Assembly: GCA_902610415.1 (NCBI GenBank)
Contig: CACLVL010000002.1
Span: 1-64,000, forward strand
Reading direction: 5' to 3'
DNA: 64,000 nt
Source: an uncultured Alphaproteobacteria bacterium
Lineage (GTDB): Bacteria; Pseudomonadota; Alphaproteobacteria; HIMB59
The position numbers were made by a program, and so were the translations under genes. Shown piece by piece: positions 1-9,696 of this stretch; position 1 is the stretch's first letter; each line of letters opens with the position of its first letter. Below the pieces are notes generated by a model. It was not told the DNA's origin and searched no databases. It saw only the letters and a list, made by a program, of their open reading frames with translations.

Positions 1-899
1 CGTAAATATAATTTTGAAATTATAAATCTTAAACATAATAGAAACTTTTTTTTTAATTTTTTTTTTAATTTATTTTTTATAATAAAAATAAAAAAAAAAT
101 TTAAAATTGATTTTATCCGCACAAATCAAACATTTGGATCATTATTTTTTATAATTCTTAAAATAATTTTTAAATCTAAATTAATTGCAAGAATGGGTCA
201 TGAAAGCTTTTATTTTGTATCGACATTTGGAAGAAGTAAGATTAAAAATATTTTTTTTAATTTAAATAATAAGCTTATTTATTTATTCTCTGATTATATC
301 TTTGTTCCAAATAATGAAATAAAGAAATATATAAATAAAACATTTAAGACAGATTTATATAAAATAAGTATTATAGAAAACTATATTTCAAAGGAATTTT
401 TTGTAAATAATAATGCAAAAATAAAAAAATTTAATAGTTTTGTATTAATTATCAAAAGTTAGATAAAGAATTTTTAGAATTAGTAAAAAAAATGAATATT
501 AAAATAGACGTATATGGCAACATGGAAGATGAAAAAGTGATCAAAGAAAATGGCTTTTTAAAATACAAAGGTGTTATTTTAAATGAACATATTCCAAATA
601 TTTTAAAAAATTATAAATACTATATTTTACTGAGTAAAATAGATCAAAATCCAAAATCTGTTCTTGAAGCAATGCGATTTGGATTAATCATTATTTCAAT
701 TCAATTTTTCGGCTCGGATTTTTTGGTTCATAAATACAATAGTTTTGTCTTAAAAAAAGATAATTTTAAGGAAGTTGAAAATTTGATATTTAATGAACAC
801 GCTGAGTTAGAAAAAAATATAATTAAAAATGCTTTGACATACACAAAAAATTTATCATCAAAAGATATTGCAAAAAAAGAAGTGAAAATAATTGGGTAA
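1..899 (+). pseudogene. GT4-type glycosyltransferase, 5'-truncated by window edge and frameshifted
   Basis: The reading frame is open from base 1 to a stop at 460-462. Homology then continues in another frame, open from about 438 to the stop at 897-899. The second part reads YQKLDKEFLELVKKMNIKI directly after the break, which is the usual post-sugar-binding linker of GT4 enzymes. It then carries the family's C-terminal pattern around PKSVLEAMRFG, where the ESxxEA-like loop binds the nucleotide sugar. The break falls at about 438-459, where a residue stretch such as GRL is expected before YQK. This is either a genuine frameshifted pseudogene or a sequencing error in AT-rich DNA. The start codon lies left of the window. 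The next glycosyltransferase starts inside the stop of this one, so they were probably one operon. The glycosyltransferase assignment is firm; substrate is unknown. Confidence 0.7.
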
Positions 900-1923
900 A
901 AATTTATTTTTATTTAATACATCAAATGAATTTGGCTCAAATACTTATTTTAAAAATATTATTAATCACCTTCCAGATAACGATTATTACGTTATTTATA
1001 AAAGTGATAAAATTTTAATGGGTAAAAAAAAAAATTTAATTATTTCTCCTTCAGGATTAAAGAAACATATTTTTAATCAAGTATATCTACCTATACTAAT
1101 TCATAAGCTAAAAATTAATTTTATCTATACTAATAGTATGATTGCTATTTTTTTAGGTGGTAAAAAGAATATTTTATCTGTAAGAAATGTTGATCCATTT
1201 CTTAATAAATTTAAAATTGGTTTTAAGTATAGAATTAAACTAAATCTAATTAAAAATTTGTTTATATTTTCATTGTTGTTTGCATATAAGATTGTATTTG
1301 TATCAAATTTTTCATTAAGTGCTGTTTCTAAAATAATTAAAGTCCCAAAAAAAAAAATAATAATTTCATATCATGGTGTAGACCATGTAGATAAGAGTGT
1401 TTTTCATAAAGAATATGATTTTTTATTTGTTGGTAAATTTATTCATTATCATAATTTAGATTTTGTATTATCTTTATTATATAAATTAGAAAAAAATTTT
1501 AATATTAATTATAGAATTGTTTTAGGAGACTTTGATATTAGTCTCAAAAAAGAAATCACTAAAAAATATCAACTCTTTAAAAACAAGAATTTCTTAAATA
1601 ATTTAAACAATAATGAGGTCATTACTCTTATGAAAAAATCTAAGATATTATTGTTTCCATCATCCTATGAGGCCTGCCCTTTTACTTTACTAGAAGCTAT
1701 GAGTTGTTCTTGCGCTGTAATAGCATCAGATGCTGGACCAAATAGAGAAATACTTAACAATAAGGGTATTTTTTACAATATCAATTCATTTGAGGATATG
1801 TATCAAAAGACTCTTGAAATTTTTAATAAAAAAACAAAAGTAAAAGAGTTAGGGGAAATTAATTGTTTTAATTCAAAACAATATACCTGGATAAAAACAA
1901 GAGATAATATTATTGATTTATGA
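892..1923 (+). CDS. GT4-family glycosyltransferase
   Basis: A 343-residue GT-B glycosyltransferase, probably cytoplasmic, adding one sugar to a lipid-linked surface glycan. The N-terminal Rossmann-like half includes the acceptor-side motif IYTNSMIAIFLGG. The C-terminal half has FLFVGKFIHYHNLD and the diagnostic E-x7-E nucleotide-binding motif in EACPFTLLEAMSC, followed by ASDAGPNREIL. The start is TTG at 892, overlapping the stop of the preceding broken glycosyltransferase. No nearby ATG fits because the first beta strand (NLFLFNTS) begins at once. The 3' end overlaps the convergent gene on the other strand by 14 bases. The family is clear; donor and acceptor sugars cannot be read from sequence. 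Confidence 0.85.
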   Translation: MGKNLFLFNTSNEFGSNTYFKNIINHLPDNDYYVIYKSDKILMGKKKNLIISPSGLKKHIFNQVYLPILIHKLKINFIYTNSMIAIFLGGKKNILSVRNVDPFLNKFKIGFKYRIKLNLIKNLFIFSLLFAYKIVFVSNFSLSAVSKIIKVPKKKIIISYHGVDHVDKSVFHKEYDFLFVGKFIHYHNLDFVLSLLYKLEKNFNINYRIVLGDFDISLKKEITKKYQLFKNKNFLNNLNNNEVITLMKKSKILLFPSSYEACPFTLLEAMSCSCAVIASDAGPNREILNNKGIFYNINSFEDMYQKTLEIFNKKTKVKELGEINCFNSKQYTWIKTRDNIIDL

Positions 1924-3079
1924 TGTTATAAAAATTATCTAGAATTGTTTTTTTATCATAATTTTTATTCAATTTTTTTACATTTAATCTCATCTTTTTG
2001 TAATCTTTTTTTTTTAATTCAATCAAATTTTTACCAATATTATCAATGTTTTTATTGTAACAAAAAAAGCCAATTTGGTTTTTAATAATTTCATCTTTTT
2101 TAGAATAAATATTAAAAGCTATAACTGGTAAATTATAAGATAAATATAATTGATATTTACCAGGTGTAGTAATTTTAGCAATTGTATTATCTTTAAGGCT
2201 GATAACACCAAAGTGACTTTTTTGCAGTATTTTTGAAAAACTTTTTGGTGACTGATAAGGATAGAATATGACTCTGTCGTTTAAATTAAGTTTATCTACT
2301 TTTTTTTTTATATTATTTAATTCTGTACCATCTCCTACAATACTTAAAAAAAGATTGAGATTACTTTTTATGAAATTAAATAAAATATTAAAATCTTGAG
2401 CTATACCTGTATTACCAAGATATATTAAATTAATTTTTTTATTATCAAATTTAATATTTGTTAATGAATTATTTTCAACAGGTGACCAGTTTGGTAAAAA
2501 AGATATTTTGGAATTAGGAATATTGTATCTTTTAACATAAGGTGTAAATGTTTTATCTTGGATAAATATTTTATTGGCATTTCTATATAAATATTTGATA
2601 TAAAAATTAAAAAATTTGAAGGTTAAAGAATATAACATTCTGCTTTTTACTAATATTGTTTCTGGCCAGATATCATTGATGATTATTACAAAATTTTTTT
2701 TATATATCTTACTCATAATTAATGCTGGTATCGCAGATGTGATAGGACTTGTTAGTGGCGATATTATGACATCTGAATTTTTAACAATTTCTTTATTTTT
2801 TAATAAATAAATATTTGAAAAAAAAATATAGCTTAAATAGTTTAAGACTCTTAAATAACTATTTTTTTTTGATCTTTTTAATATGCTATGACGGTGTATT
2901 TCTAAATTTTTATGTTTGAGGTTTTTAAATTTATTTTGTTCAAAATACTCTTTATTAGGATAATTAGGGAAAGGCGCAACTACATCAATGGTATCTTTTT
3001 TTTTTAATAAATAATCAATAATTTCATTAATTCTAAAATTTTCTGGGTAAAAATACTGAGTTATTACTAAAATTTTCAA
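1910..3079 (-). CDS. GT4-family glycosyltransferase, WbuB-like
   Basis: A 389-residue glycosyltransferase of the WbuB/WcaI-like branch of GT4. Family members transfer N-acetyl-fucosamine or related sugars onto lipid-linked O-antigen intermediates at the inner membrane. Seen here: N-terminal MKILVITQYFYPEN, the branch hallmark IINDIWPETI near residue 135, LIYLGNTGIAQDFN at the start of the C-terminal domain, and a TTPGKYQLYLSYNLPVIA nucleotide-binding segment. Translation appears to begin at TTG 3079, because the conserved first beta strand starts exactly there. It lies one base downstream of the 2-epimerase gene, so the two are co-transcribed. The donor could be UDP-L-FucNAc, but the other Fnl enzymes are not visible here, so this stays open. 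Confidence 0.85.
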   Translation of the reverse strand: MKILVITQYFYPENFRINEIIDYLLKKKDTIDVVAPFPNYPNKEYFEQNKFKNLKHKNLEIHRHSILKRSKKNSYLRVLNYLSYIFFSNIYLLKNKEIVKNSDVIISPLTSPITSAIPALIMSKIYKKNFVIIINDIWPETILVKSRMLYSLTFKFFNFYIKYLYRNANKIFIQDKTFTPYVKRYNIPNSKISFLPNWSPVENNSLTNIKFDNKKINLIYLGNTGIAQDFNILFNFIKSNLNLFLSIVGDGTELNNIKKKVDKLNLNDRVIFYPYQSPKSFSKILQKSHFGVISLKDNTIAKITTPGKYQLYLSYNLPVIAFNIYSKKDEIIKNQIGFFCYNKNIDNIGKNLIELKKKDYKKMRLNVKKLNKNYDKKTILDNFYNIINQ

Positions 3080-3080
3080 T

Positions 3081-4259
3081 CTATTTAATTAGATCATTAA
3101 TATAATTTTTTTTCATGAAATTATTAATCAACTTGTTTCTTATATTTAAATCATTGTTTTTAACTTTGTTAATAATATCAGTTGCTATTTTTTTTGATGA
3201 TGATCCATCTCCAAAATTATGTTTCCATTTCATATTTTTTAATTTAATTGATTTTTTATAAACATTCTTTAGGTACAAACTTTTATTATTTCTGGGATCA
3301 AACTTTACAGATGATTTCCATATATATACTTCTGGTCTCTCAGTTGACTCTCTGATTTGAACAGAAGGTATCTTAATAATACAGGCCTCCTCCACTACAG
3401 TACCTGAGTCTGTGAGAGTTAAAAAGGAATTATTTAATAAAGTCAAAAATTCTACATATCCAATCGGGTCAATAATCAATACATTTTTTGGTATCTTTAT
3501 TTTAAATTTTTGAATATTTTTTTGAGTCCTATAACTTGCTGCAAAAATAATTTTTTCATCATACAAATTACAAAGCTTAAATATATTTTTAAGGTTTTGA
3601 CTTATTTCAACATTTTCTCTTCTGTGAGCTGTCATTAATATGTATTTTTTATAAGAAACTTTATATTTAAATAATAGATCATTTATATTTTTTTTATTTC
3701 TATTAATTTTTGATAAAATTTTAGTAATAACTTCAACTATTGGGTTTCCTACAACTTTCATTCTATAATTAGGTATGCCCTCTAGCTTTCCTTGATATCT
3801 ATAATTATGAAGATATACATAAATGAAATCTGATAAATGGTCAGTAATTGTTCGGTATTTTTCTTCAGGCATTTTCCAGTTATAAGATCTCATACAACCC
3901 TCAATATGAAAAATTGGTATATTATGATTTGCAACACACATACTTCCTGAAGTTGTATTTGTATCGCCTAAAAATATTACTAGTTTTGGTCTATTTTTTG
4001 ATAGCAGACTATCTAGTTTTTTAAAATATTTTGATATAAATAGATTATCCTCTCCAGAGCAGTTTAACTCAACGTCAGGTTTAGGTAGTTTTAATTCTTT
4101 AAAAAAAGTATCTTTTAAATTTTTCGAATAATGTTGACCCGACCAAATTAATTTAAAATTAATTTTTTTAGATTGTCTAAGATATTTTATTATTATTGAA
4201 GCCCTGATTATATCAGGTCTTATGCCGAGGATCATGTAGATTAATGGTTTTTGATTCAT
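3081..4259 (-). CDS. UDP-N-acetylglucosamine 2-epimerase family protein (WecB-like)
   Basis: A 392-residue non-hydrolysing UDP-HexNAc 2-epimerase, making ManNAc- or FucNAc-type nucleotide sugars in the cytoplasm. Seen: the early ILGIRPDIIRA segment (family GTRPExIK), VIFLGDTNTT, HIEGCMRSYNWKMPEEKYR with the conserved Glu/Arg substrate residues, VVGNPIVE, MTAHRRENVE and TDSGTVVEEACI near the UDP site. HIEGC replaces the more common HVEAG, as in a subgroup that includes FnlC/WbjD- and WbpI-type enzymes, so the exact substrate is uncertain. Length is normal. It is divergent from the sugar dehydrogenase (41 bases between start codons) and upstream of the WbuB-like transferase. Confidence 0.87.
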   Translation of the reverse strand: MNQKPLIYMILGIRPDIIRASIIIKYLRQSKKINFKLIWSGQHYSKNLKDTFFKELKLPKPDVELNCSGEDNLFISKYFKKLDSLLSKNRPKLVIFLGDTNTTSGSMCVANHNIPIFHIEGCMRSYNWKMPEEKYRTITDHLSDFIYVYLHNYRYQGKLEGIPNYRMKVVGNPIVEVITKILSKINRNKKNINDLLFKYKVSYKKYILMTAHRRENVEISQNLKNIFKLCNLYDEKIIFAASYRTQKNIQKFKIKIPKNVLIIDPIGYVEFLTLLNNSFLTLTDSGTVVEEACIIKIPSVQIRESTERPEVYIWKSSVKFDPRNNKSLYLKNVYKKSIKLKNMKWKHNFGDGSSSKKIATDIINKVKNNDLNIRNKLINNFMKKNYINDLIK

Positions 4260-4300
4260 TCTAAATAGCTTATATTAAATGCAAAAATTTTTACATCATT

Positions 4301-5518
4301 ATGAAAAAAAAAATTGTTATAGTAGGTATTGGTTATGTAGGCCTACCTTTAGCAATAAGTTTATCTAGATTTTATGAGGTAATTGGTTTTGACACTAATG
4401 TAAACAGAGTTAAACAATTAAAAAATTTCAAAGATATAAATAAACAGATTTTAAGAAACAAACTAAAAGAATCGAAAATTAAATTTACTAATAATATAAA
4501 AGATATTAGACATTCATCAGTTTATATTATCACTGTACCAACACCAGTTTATAAGAAAAATAAGCCAAATTTATCATTATTAAAAGATGCTTCTAAAACT
4601 GTTGCTAAAACGATGAGAAGAAAATCTATAATAATTTATGAGTCAACTGTTTATCCAGGATTGACTAGATTTCTAAGTAAGTCAATCATAGAAAAAATTA
4701 GTAAATTCAAACTTAATAAGGATTTTTTATTAGGCTATTCACCTGAAAGAATTAATCCTGGTGATAAAAAAAATACACTGAATAAAATAGTAAAAATTGT
4801 ATCAGGATCTAATGAGGATGCTGTTTTAAAAATTAAAGAAATTTATTCTAAAATTTGTAGAAAAATTTATGTTGCAAATTCTCTAGAAATAGCAGAGTCA
4901 GCAAAAATAATTGAAAATATACAAAGAGATGTAAATATAGCTTTAGTAAATGAGTTTTATAAAATTTTCTCAGAGTTAAATTTAAACTTTGATGAAATTT
5001 TAAAAGCTGCAGCTACAAAATGGAATTTTCTTAAATTTAATCCTGGATTAGTTGGAGGTCATTGTATTGGTGTAGACCCTTATTATCTCTTACATCTTAC
5101 AAAATTAAAGAAAATTAAAACTGAAATGGTCTCGTCAGGAAGAAATGTAAATGACAATATGCATAAATATGTGGTTCAAAGAATAAATAAATTTGCAAAT
5201 AAATTGAGTAAAAATCCAAAAAATATAAAGATACTTATATATGGGTTGACTTACAAAAAAGACTGCCCAGATATAAGAAACTCACAATCCAAAAGAATAA
5301 GTAACATTTTAGATAAAAAATACGACTTAACAACTTTTGACTCTTTGATCGATAGGTCAGATGAAAAACAATTTCCAAATTTTAAGAAAAATTACTCAAA
5401 AAATAATTATGATATTATTTTTGTTAATCATGTTCACACTAAAGATGGAAAAAAATATAAATTTGAAAAAATACTTAATAAAAACGGATTTCTATACAGT
5501 TTAGAAAATTTTAAATAA
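4301..5518 (+). CDS. Nucleotide-sugar 6-dehydrogenase (TviB/WbpO-like)
   Basis: A 405-residue NAD-dependent UDP-sugar dehydrogenase, oxidising C6 of UDP-GlcNAc, UDP-GalNAc or UDP-Glc to a uronic acid. Visible: N-terminal Rossmann motif GIGYVGLPLA; ITVPTP and ESTVYPG; YSPERINPGD; the central helix with ESAKIIENIQRDVNIAL; and the catalytic cysteine in GGHCIGVDPYYL. A C-terminal Rossmann domain follows (LIYGLTYKKDCPDIRNS). These signatures match the UDP-HexNAcA branch (TviB/WbpO) better than UDP-glucose dehydrogenase. It sits 2 bases before the ABC flippase and is divergent from a UDP-HexNAc 2-epimerase, consistent with making an acidic amino sugar for the same polysaccharide. Substrate specificity is inferred. 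Confidence 0.9.
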   Translation: MKKKIVIVGIGYVGLPLAISLSRFYEVIGFDTNVNRVKQLKNFKDINKQILRNKLKESKIKFTNNIKDIRHSSVYIITVPTPVYKKNKPNLSLLKDASKTVAKTMRRKSIIIYESTVYPGLTRFLSKSIIEKISKFKLNKDFLLGYSPERINPGDKKNTLNKIVKIVSGSNEDAVLKIKEIYSKICRKIYVANSLEIAESAKIIENIQRDVNIALVNEFYKIFSELNLNFDEILKAAATKWNFLKFNPGLVGGHCIGVDPYYLLHLTKLKKIKTEMVSSGRNVNDNMHKYVVQRINKFANKLSKNPKNIKILIYGLTYKKDCPDIRNSQSKRISNILDKKYDLTTFDSLIDRSDEKQFPNFKKNYSKNNYDIIFVNHVHTKDGKKYKFEKILNKNGFLYSLENFK

Positions 5519-5520
5519 AT

Positions 5521-7239
5521 ATGTTTAAAGATATTAAAATATTTAAGGATATTGATAAAAAGGGATATTTTAGAGTTTTAACTTTCACTTTTATTGGTGC
5601 TATAGCAGAAATGTTTAGTATAGCTTTACTTGTGTTTTTACTGACTCTGATTAGTGATGAAGTCACACTTTACGAATTGATAGAGAAATTTGAATTTTTT
5701 GAAATAGCAAATTCTTTCTCTAATTTTGAGTTGATGATTACCTTAATTTCAATTTTTGTTTTAATACAAGCATTAAAATCATTATTAGTAATTTTAATGT
5801 ACTATTTCCAAGCTGATTTTATTTATAATTTAAGAACAAAAATTTCATCTTTGCTTCTTAAAAAATATTTATATCTTAACTTAGACAGCCATAGTGATAC
5901 AAACTCAAGCAAATTTATTAGAAATATTATTATTGAAAGTCAGTTGGCATGTACTGGTTTTGTACTACCTGTAATACTAATATTTACTGAAATACTAGTC
6001 TTTATTCTAATACTTATATTAATATTTCTTAATGATAAATATATTGCTACAGCTATTTTAATATCATTATTGATATTTTATTTTTTATATACCAGTCTTT
6101 TGAAAAAAAAATTGGGTATGTGGGGAAAATATCGTCAAGAATATGAAAATAATAGAATTAAATTTGCAAAAGAGTCAATTGGCTTATACAAGTTAATAAA
6201 TTTACATAGCTTACAAAATTCTTTTTATAAATTATTTATAAATATAAATAAAAAATTAGCTAGAGTAGAAAAAATTCAACTAGTTATTAGCCCTATTCCC
6301 AGATTAGTTATTGAGTTTTCGGCGGTTGTATTATTAGCTATTTTGATAGTAATTTATTCCTTTGGTTCAAAAGATATAGCACAGATATTACCCACATTAG
6401 GTCTATTAATTGCTTCAGGGTTAAGATTACTACCCTCTTTTAATAGAATTTTAACTTCATACCAAAAAATAGGCTACAATAAGACTGTTGTAAATTTAAT
6501 ACGTAATGAATTGATAGATATAGATACTATCAGCAAAAAGTTTATCCAGAATAAAAATATTTTTAAAAAAGATATTTCCTTCAAAAATATAGAGTACTCA
6601 TTAAAAGAGTCTGGTAGAAAAATATTCAATATAAATAATTTAAAAATTAAAAAGTATGAGAAAATTGGTATTTGTGGAAAAAGTGGTTCGGGTAAGAGCA
6701 CATTTATTGACTTAATTATGGGTTTTAGAAATCCTGATAAAGGTAATATAATAATTGATAATCAATACGATTTAAGAAGTAAAAAAAACTTAAATTCTTG
6801 GAAGAGCAAAATTGGATACGTACCACAAAAAATGACTTTATTGGATGATACGATAATTAATAATATAACGTTAAATTTTGATAATAAAAAAAATAATAAT
6901 TTAAAAAAGATAAATGAAATTATTGAAATTTGCTGTCTTAAAAATTTTTTAGACAACACAAAAAATGGCTTTAACACAATTATTGGAGAAAATGGCTCGA
7001 AAATATCAGGTGGAGAGATGCAAAGAATATGTATTGCTAGAGCACTCTATAATAATCCAACATTTTTAATTTTAGATGAAGCCACAAGTGCATTAGATAA
7101 AGAAACTGAGATATTGCTTATCAAAAATCTATTTAAACAGAAAAAGACAATTGTTTTTATATCTCATAAGTTATCCTCTTTAAAAGAATGTGGCAGGATT
7201 TTTAAAATAGAAAATAAAAAATTCGTATTGAAAGATTAA
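5521..7239 (+). CDS. ABC transporter half-unit, polysaccharide/lipid-linked oligosaccharide flippase type
   Basis: A 572-residue membrane ABC half-transporter of the MsbA/PglK type, acting as a homodimer in the inner membrane. The N-terminal ~330 residues hold about six hydrophobic helices. The C-terminal ATPase has Walker A GKSGSGKST (386-394), Q-loop VPQKMTLLDDTI, signature SGGEMQR (~497), Walker B FLILDEATSALD (~515-526) and switch His in FISHK. Context (glycosyltransferases, nucleotide-sugar enzymes and an O-antigen ligase) argues for flipping an undecaprenyl-linked glycan, as PglK does. No Wzx is visible here. The start is 2 bases after the dehydrogenase stop. The 3' end overlaps the convergent FkbM gene by 4 bases. 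A lipid A exporter role (MsbA) is the alternative. Confidence 0.87.
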   Translation: MFKDIKIFKDIDKKGYFRVLTFTFIGAIAEMFSIALLVFLLTLISDEVTLYELIEKFEFFEIANSFSNFELMITLISIFVLIQALKSLLVILMYYFQADFIYNLRTKISSLLLKKYLYLNLDSHSDTNSSKFIRNIIIESQLACTGFVLPVILIFTEILVFILILILIFLNDKYIATAILISLLIFYFLYTSLLKKKLGMWGKYRQEYENNRIKFAKESIGLYKLINLHSLQNSFYKLFININKKLARVEKIQLVISPIPRLVIEFSAVVLLAILIVIYSFGSKDIAQILPTLGLLIASGLRLLPSFNRILTSYQKIGYNKTVVNLIRNELIDIDTISKKFIQNKNIFKKDISFKNIEYSLKESGRKIFNINNLKIKKYEKIGICGKSGSGKSTFIDLIMGFRNPDKGNIIIDNQYDLRSKKNLNSWKSKIGYVPQKMTLLDDTIINNITLNFDNKKNNNLKKINEIIEICCLKNFLDNTKNGFNTIIGENGSKISGGEMQRICIARALYNNPTFLILDEATSALDKETEILLIKNLFKQKKTIVFISHKLSSLKECGRIFKIENKKFVLKD

Positions 7240-8153
7240 TTATTTGCCTCTAAGTAAACATATCTCACAACTTTTGGAATTGTATTCACAAGCTGAGTAG
7301 CATCAGAATTATTTATATTTTCATAATACCCTCTTTGTATAAAGTCAGAATTTATTACATTAATAGGATTTAAATTCATAGATTTAAACTCAGAAGGTTG
7401 AGGTTTTTGAGCAGAAATTAATGCTTTTACACTATAACCTAGTTTGAATAAGTAACTTAATTCATTAGAGAAATTTCTATCATCATCATAAAAATGAGGA
7501 TGGATTTCTATTAGAATTCTTGGTTTCATTTTAGATAATGTCGCTTTCATACCTCGTAGAACCTCAACCTCATATCCTTCTATATCCATTCTTATAAAGT
7601 CTATTGAAGTTTCTACCTCTTGGATAAAACTATCAATAGATATACAAGTAATTTTTTTTAACTCATTAACTTTATATTTTGCAAAAAATTTTTCATCATT
7701 TCCTGTGCTTATTGTATTTAGATTACTTTCATCAGTTATAATAATATTTTTTAAATCATTATTCTCTGCAAGTCCTTTTTTATAAATATATGTGTTATTA
7801 GATTTATCAAAGTATTTTATATTTTGTTTAAGTAATTCATAATTTCTATCATCTGGTTCAAAACAAAATATTTTGGAATTGTTCCCAATAATTTTTCTTT
7901 GAAAAATAGGATAAAAACCAATATTAGAGCCACAATCTAAAACATTCATATCTTTTTTTAAATATTTTGAAATTAAAAATTTCATGTCATCCTCTCTTGA
8001 ACCATATATAGCAAGAGTCTTTGAAATGCCTGGCGTAACTAGATCTAGAAAAATTTCAAATTCTTTTATTTTAAATAAGGCAATCTTATTTCTTAAAAAA
8101 TATTTTTGAAATATCCATCTTAATCTTTGAAAGAATCTGAGTTTTTTAAGCAT
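7236..8153 (-). CDS. FkbM-family methyltransferase
   Basis: A 305-residue SAM-dependent O-methyltransferase of the FkbM family, common in glycan clusters where it methylates sugar hydroxyls. SAM motif I is NVLDCGSNIGFY (~69-80), an acidic residue ends the second strand in FCFEPDDRNYELL, and the C-terminal family block is DFIRMDIEGYEVEVLRGM (~185-202), followed by RILIEIHPHFYDDD. It is the last gene of the minus-strand operon that starts with the cytidylyltransferase/aminotransferase fusion. Its start overlaps the stop of the preceding gene by 8 bases. The target hydroxyl cannot be predicted. Confidence 0.87.
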   Translation of the reverse strand: MLKKLRFFQRLRWIFQKYFLRNKIALFKIKEFEIFLDLVTPGISKTLAIYGSREDDMKFLISKYLKKDMNVLDCGSNIGFYPIFQRKIIGNNSKIFCFEPDDRNYELLKQNIKYFDKSNNTYIYKKGLAENNDLKNIIITDESNLNTISTGNDEKFFAKYKVNELKKITCISIDSFIQEVETSIDFIRMDIEGYEVEVLRGMKATLSKMKPRILIEIHPHFYDDDRNFSNELSYLFKLGYSVKALISAQKPQPSEFKSMNLNPINVINSDFIQRGYYENINNSDATQLVNTIPKVVRYVYLEANN

Positions 8154-9696
8154 TTAATATTTTATCTATTTTATTTGAACACTCATCTATATGAAAATTT
8201 TGTTTCGAAATAAAATTTTCTATATATTTTTTTTGGGTATTCACTACTTCCTCATAATATTGAGTATCATTCATTATTAAATCTACTGACTTAGATAGTT
8301 TTTGCAAATTGTTAAAACAGAAAATATTAGTTTCCATTTTATTGAAATAATAAATATCTTGAAATAATGAACTAATATAATCATTCATTGAAATAAAAAA
8401 TACTGGTTTATTTAAAATCATTGCTAAAATGGATGACTCTGATAAATCAGTAATCATTAATTTTGATTTTGATATTATTTTTATGATATTTTCGGATCGA
8501 TTAAATATCTCTATATTTTTCTTTTTTTCTAAAAATAAAAATTGATCAGATGAATCATTTGGATGATATTTGATGTTAATTCTATATTTATGATTAATTT
8601 GTGCTTTATTTATTAATGAATAAATCAATGTTTTACTGTATTTAATGGTGCCACCAGGAATAAAAATACTTTTGTTATCATTTAAATTATCTTTAGAGTT
8701 TAATTTGATTGAGTCAAATAGTGGCGATCCATAAGTGTAAAAGTTAATAATATTAGTATATTTTGATTTTTTAATAGCATTGGATTGAAAATCATTCCAC
8801 ACGAAGGCATTTTTAATATAACCCAAATGTCCCATTTCATTAATGAATTTACTTGTATTACCAACATTGCTATGAAGAAGAATGTAATTTTCTATGTTAA
8901 GTTCATAACTTTTTAAATTTACTGCCCTGTCAAAAATTCTCCTATTTCTAATAGATATTACATTATTAGCATTGATGTTATTAAAGAGATTATCAAGAGC
9001 TTTTAAATAAAGATAAGCTTCAGGAATTAACTTTTCAAAAGTATTCTTAAAACCATAATATGAACATTTGTAAAAATTAAAATTTTCAATATTAAATAAT
9101 GAGTAAAGGAAATCTTGGTTTTCATTAAAACATTTTTTAAAACTTTCTTTAGATTCATTATACTCATCAATAATGTTATTGGATAAAAATTCATCAAAAA
9201 TAATAAAATTTTTCATATTTGAGTTAGGTTTATATAAATCTTTTGTAATAATAATTTTATTATTAGTAAGTTTAGATTTTTCTATATATTTTTGAATAAC
9301 GTAAAGATAACTTCCCATATTTGCAAAAAATAAATTATATTTTTTATTATCTATTTTAAATTTTGTATTTTTAGAAAGATGATCAAAGTTACTCTCAGGT
9401 TTGAGGTTTTGAAAATAGTTTTGTTTTGATTTTTTAAAAATATGATTTAAATAAAATTTGTAAAAATAGTTTAATAAAAAATTATTTTTTTTTTTATAAG
9501 TCAAATAATTTAAATAATTATTATTTATTAAAGTATGAATACTAGTTGCTTTTGGTAAAACTACATATTCAATTTTTAGATCACTATATTTAGGTGGAAA
9601 TATTGTTTTAATTTGTAAAAATTTATTTCTTATTAAATCGTAACCTTGATCTATTTCGGTATCAGATAATATTTTTTTTTGAATTAACTTTATCAT
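8146..9696 (-). CDS. Putative GT-B transferase, CDP-glycerol/polyol-phosphotransferase-like
   Basis: A 516-residue protein without a strong family signature by eye. Its C-terminal third (roughly 340-500) has a GT-B nucleotide-binding look: IFIPGGTIKYSKT, then YHPND, then SKSKLMITDLSESSILAMILNKPVFFIS, resembling the KYHP... TDxSS... EA region of CDP-glycerol glycerophosphotransferases and capsule transferases. The N-terminal half is rich in Asn, Lys and Tyr and not recognisable. Translation starts inside the 3' end of the LicD-like gene (35-base overlap). With a cytidylyltransferase fusion and LicD in the same operon, a CDP-linked donor is plausible but not shown. An ordinary glycosyltransferase is the alternative. 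Confidence 0.55.
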   Translation of the reverse strand: MIKLIQKKILSDTEIDQGYDLIRNKFLQIKTIFPPKYSDLKIEYVVLPKATSIHTLINNNYLNYLTYKKKNNFLLNYFYKFYLNHIFKKSKQNYFQNLKPESNFDHLSKNTKFKIDNKKYNLFFANMGSYLYVIQKYIEKSKLTNNKIIITKDLYKPNSNMKNFIIFDEFLSNNIIDEYNESKESFKKCFNENQDFLYSLFNIENFNFYKCSYYGFKNTFEKLIPEAYLYLKALDNLFNNINANNVISIRNRRIFDRAVNLKSYELNIENYILLHSNVGNTSKFINEMGHLGYIKNAFVWNDFQSNAIKKSKYTNIINFYTYGSPLFDSIKLNSKDNLNDNKSIFIPGGTIKYSKTLIYSLINKAQINHKYRINIKYHPNDSSDQFLFLEKKKNIEIFNRSENIIKIISKSKLMITDLSESSILAMILNKPVFFISMNDYISSLFQDIYYFNKMETNIFCFNNLQKLSKSVDLIMNDTQYYEEVVNTQKKYIENFISKQNFHIDECSNKIDKILNA

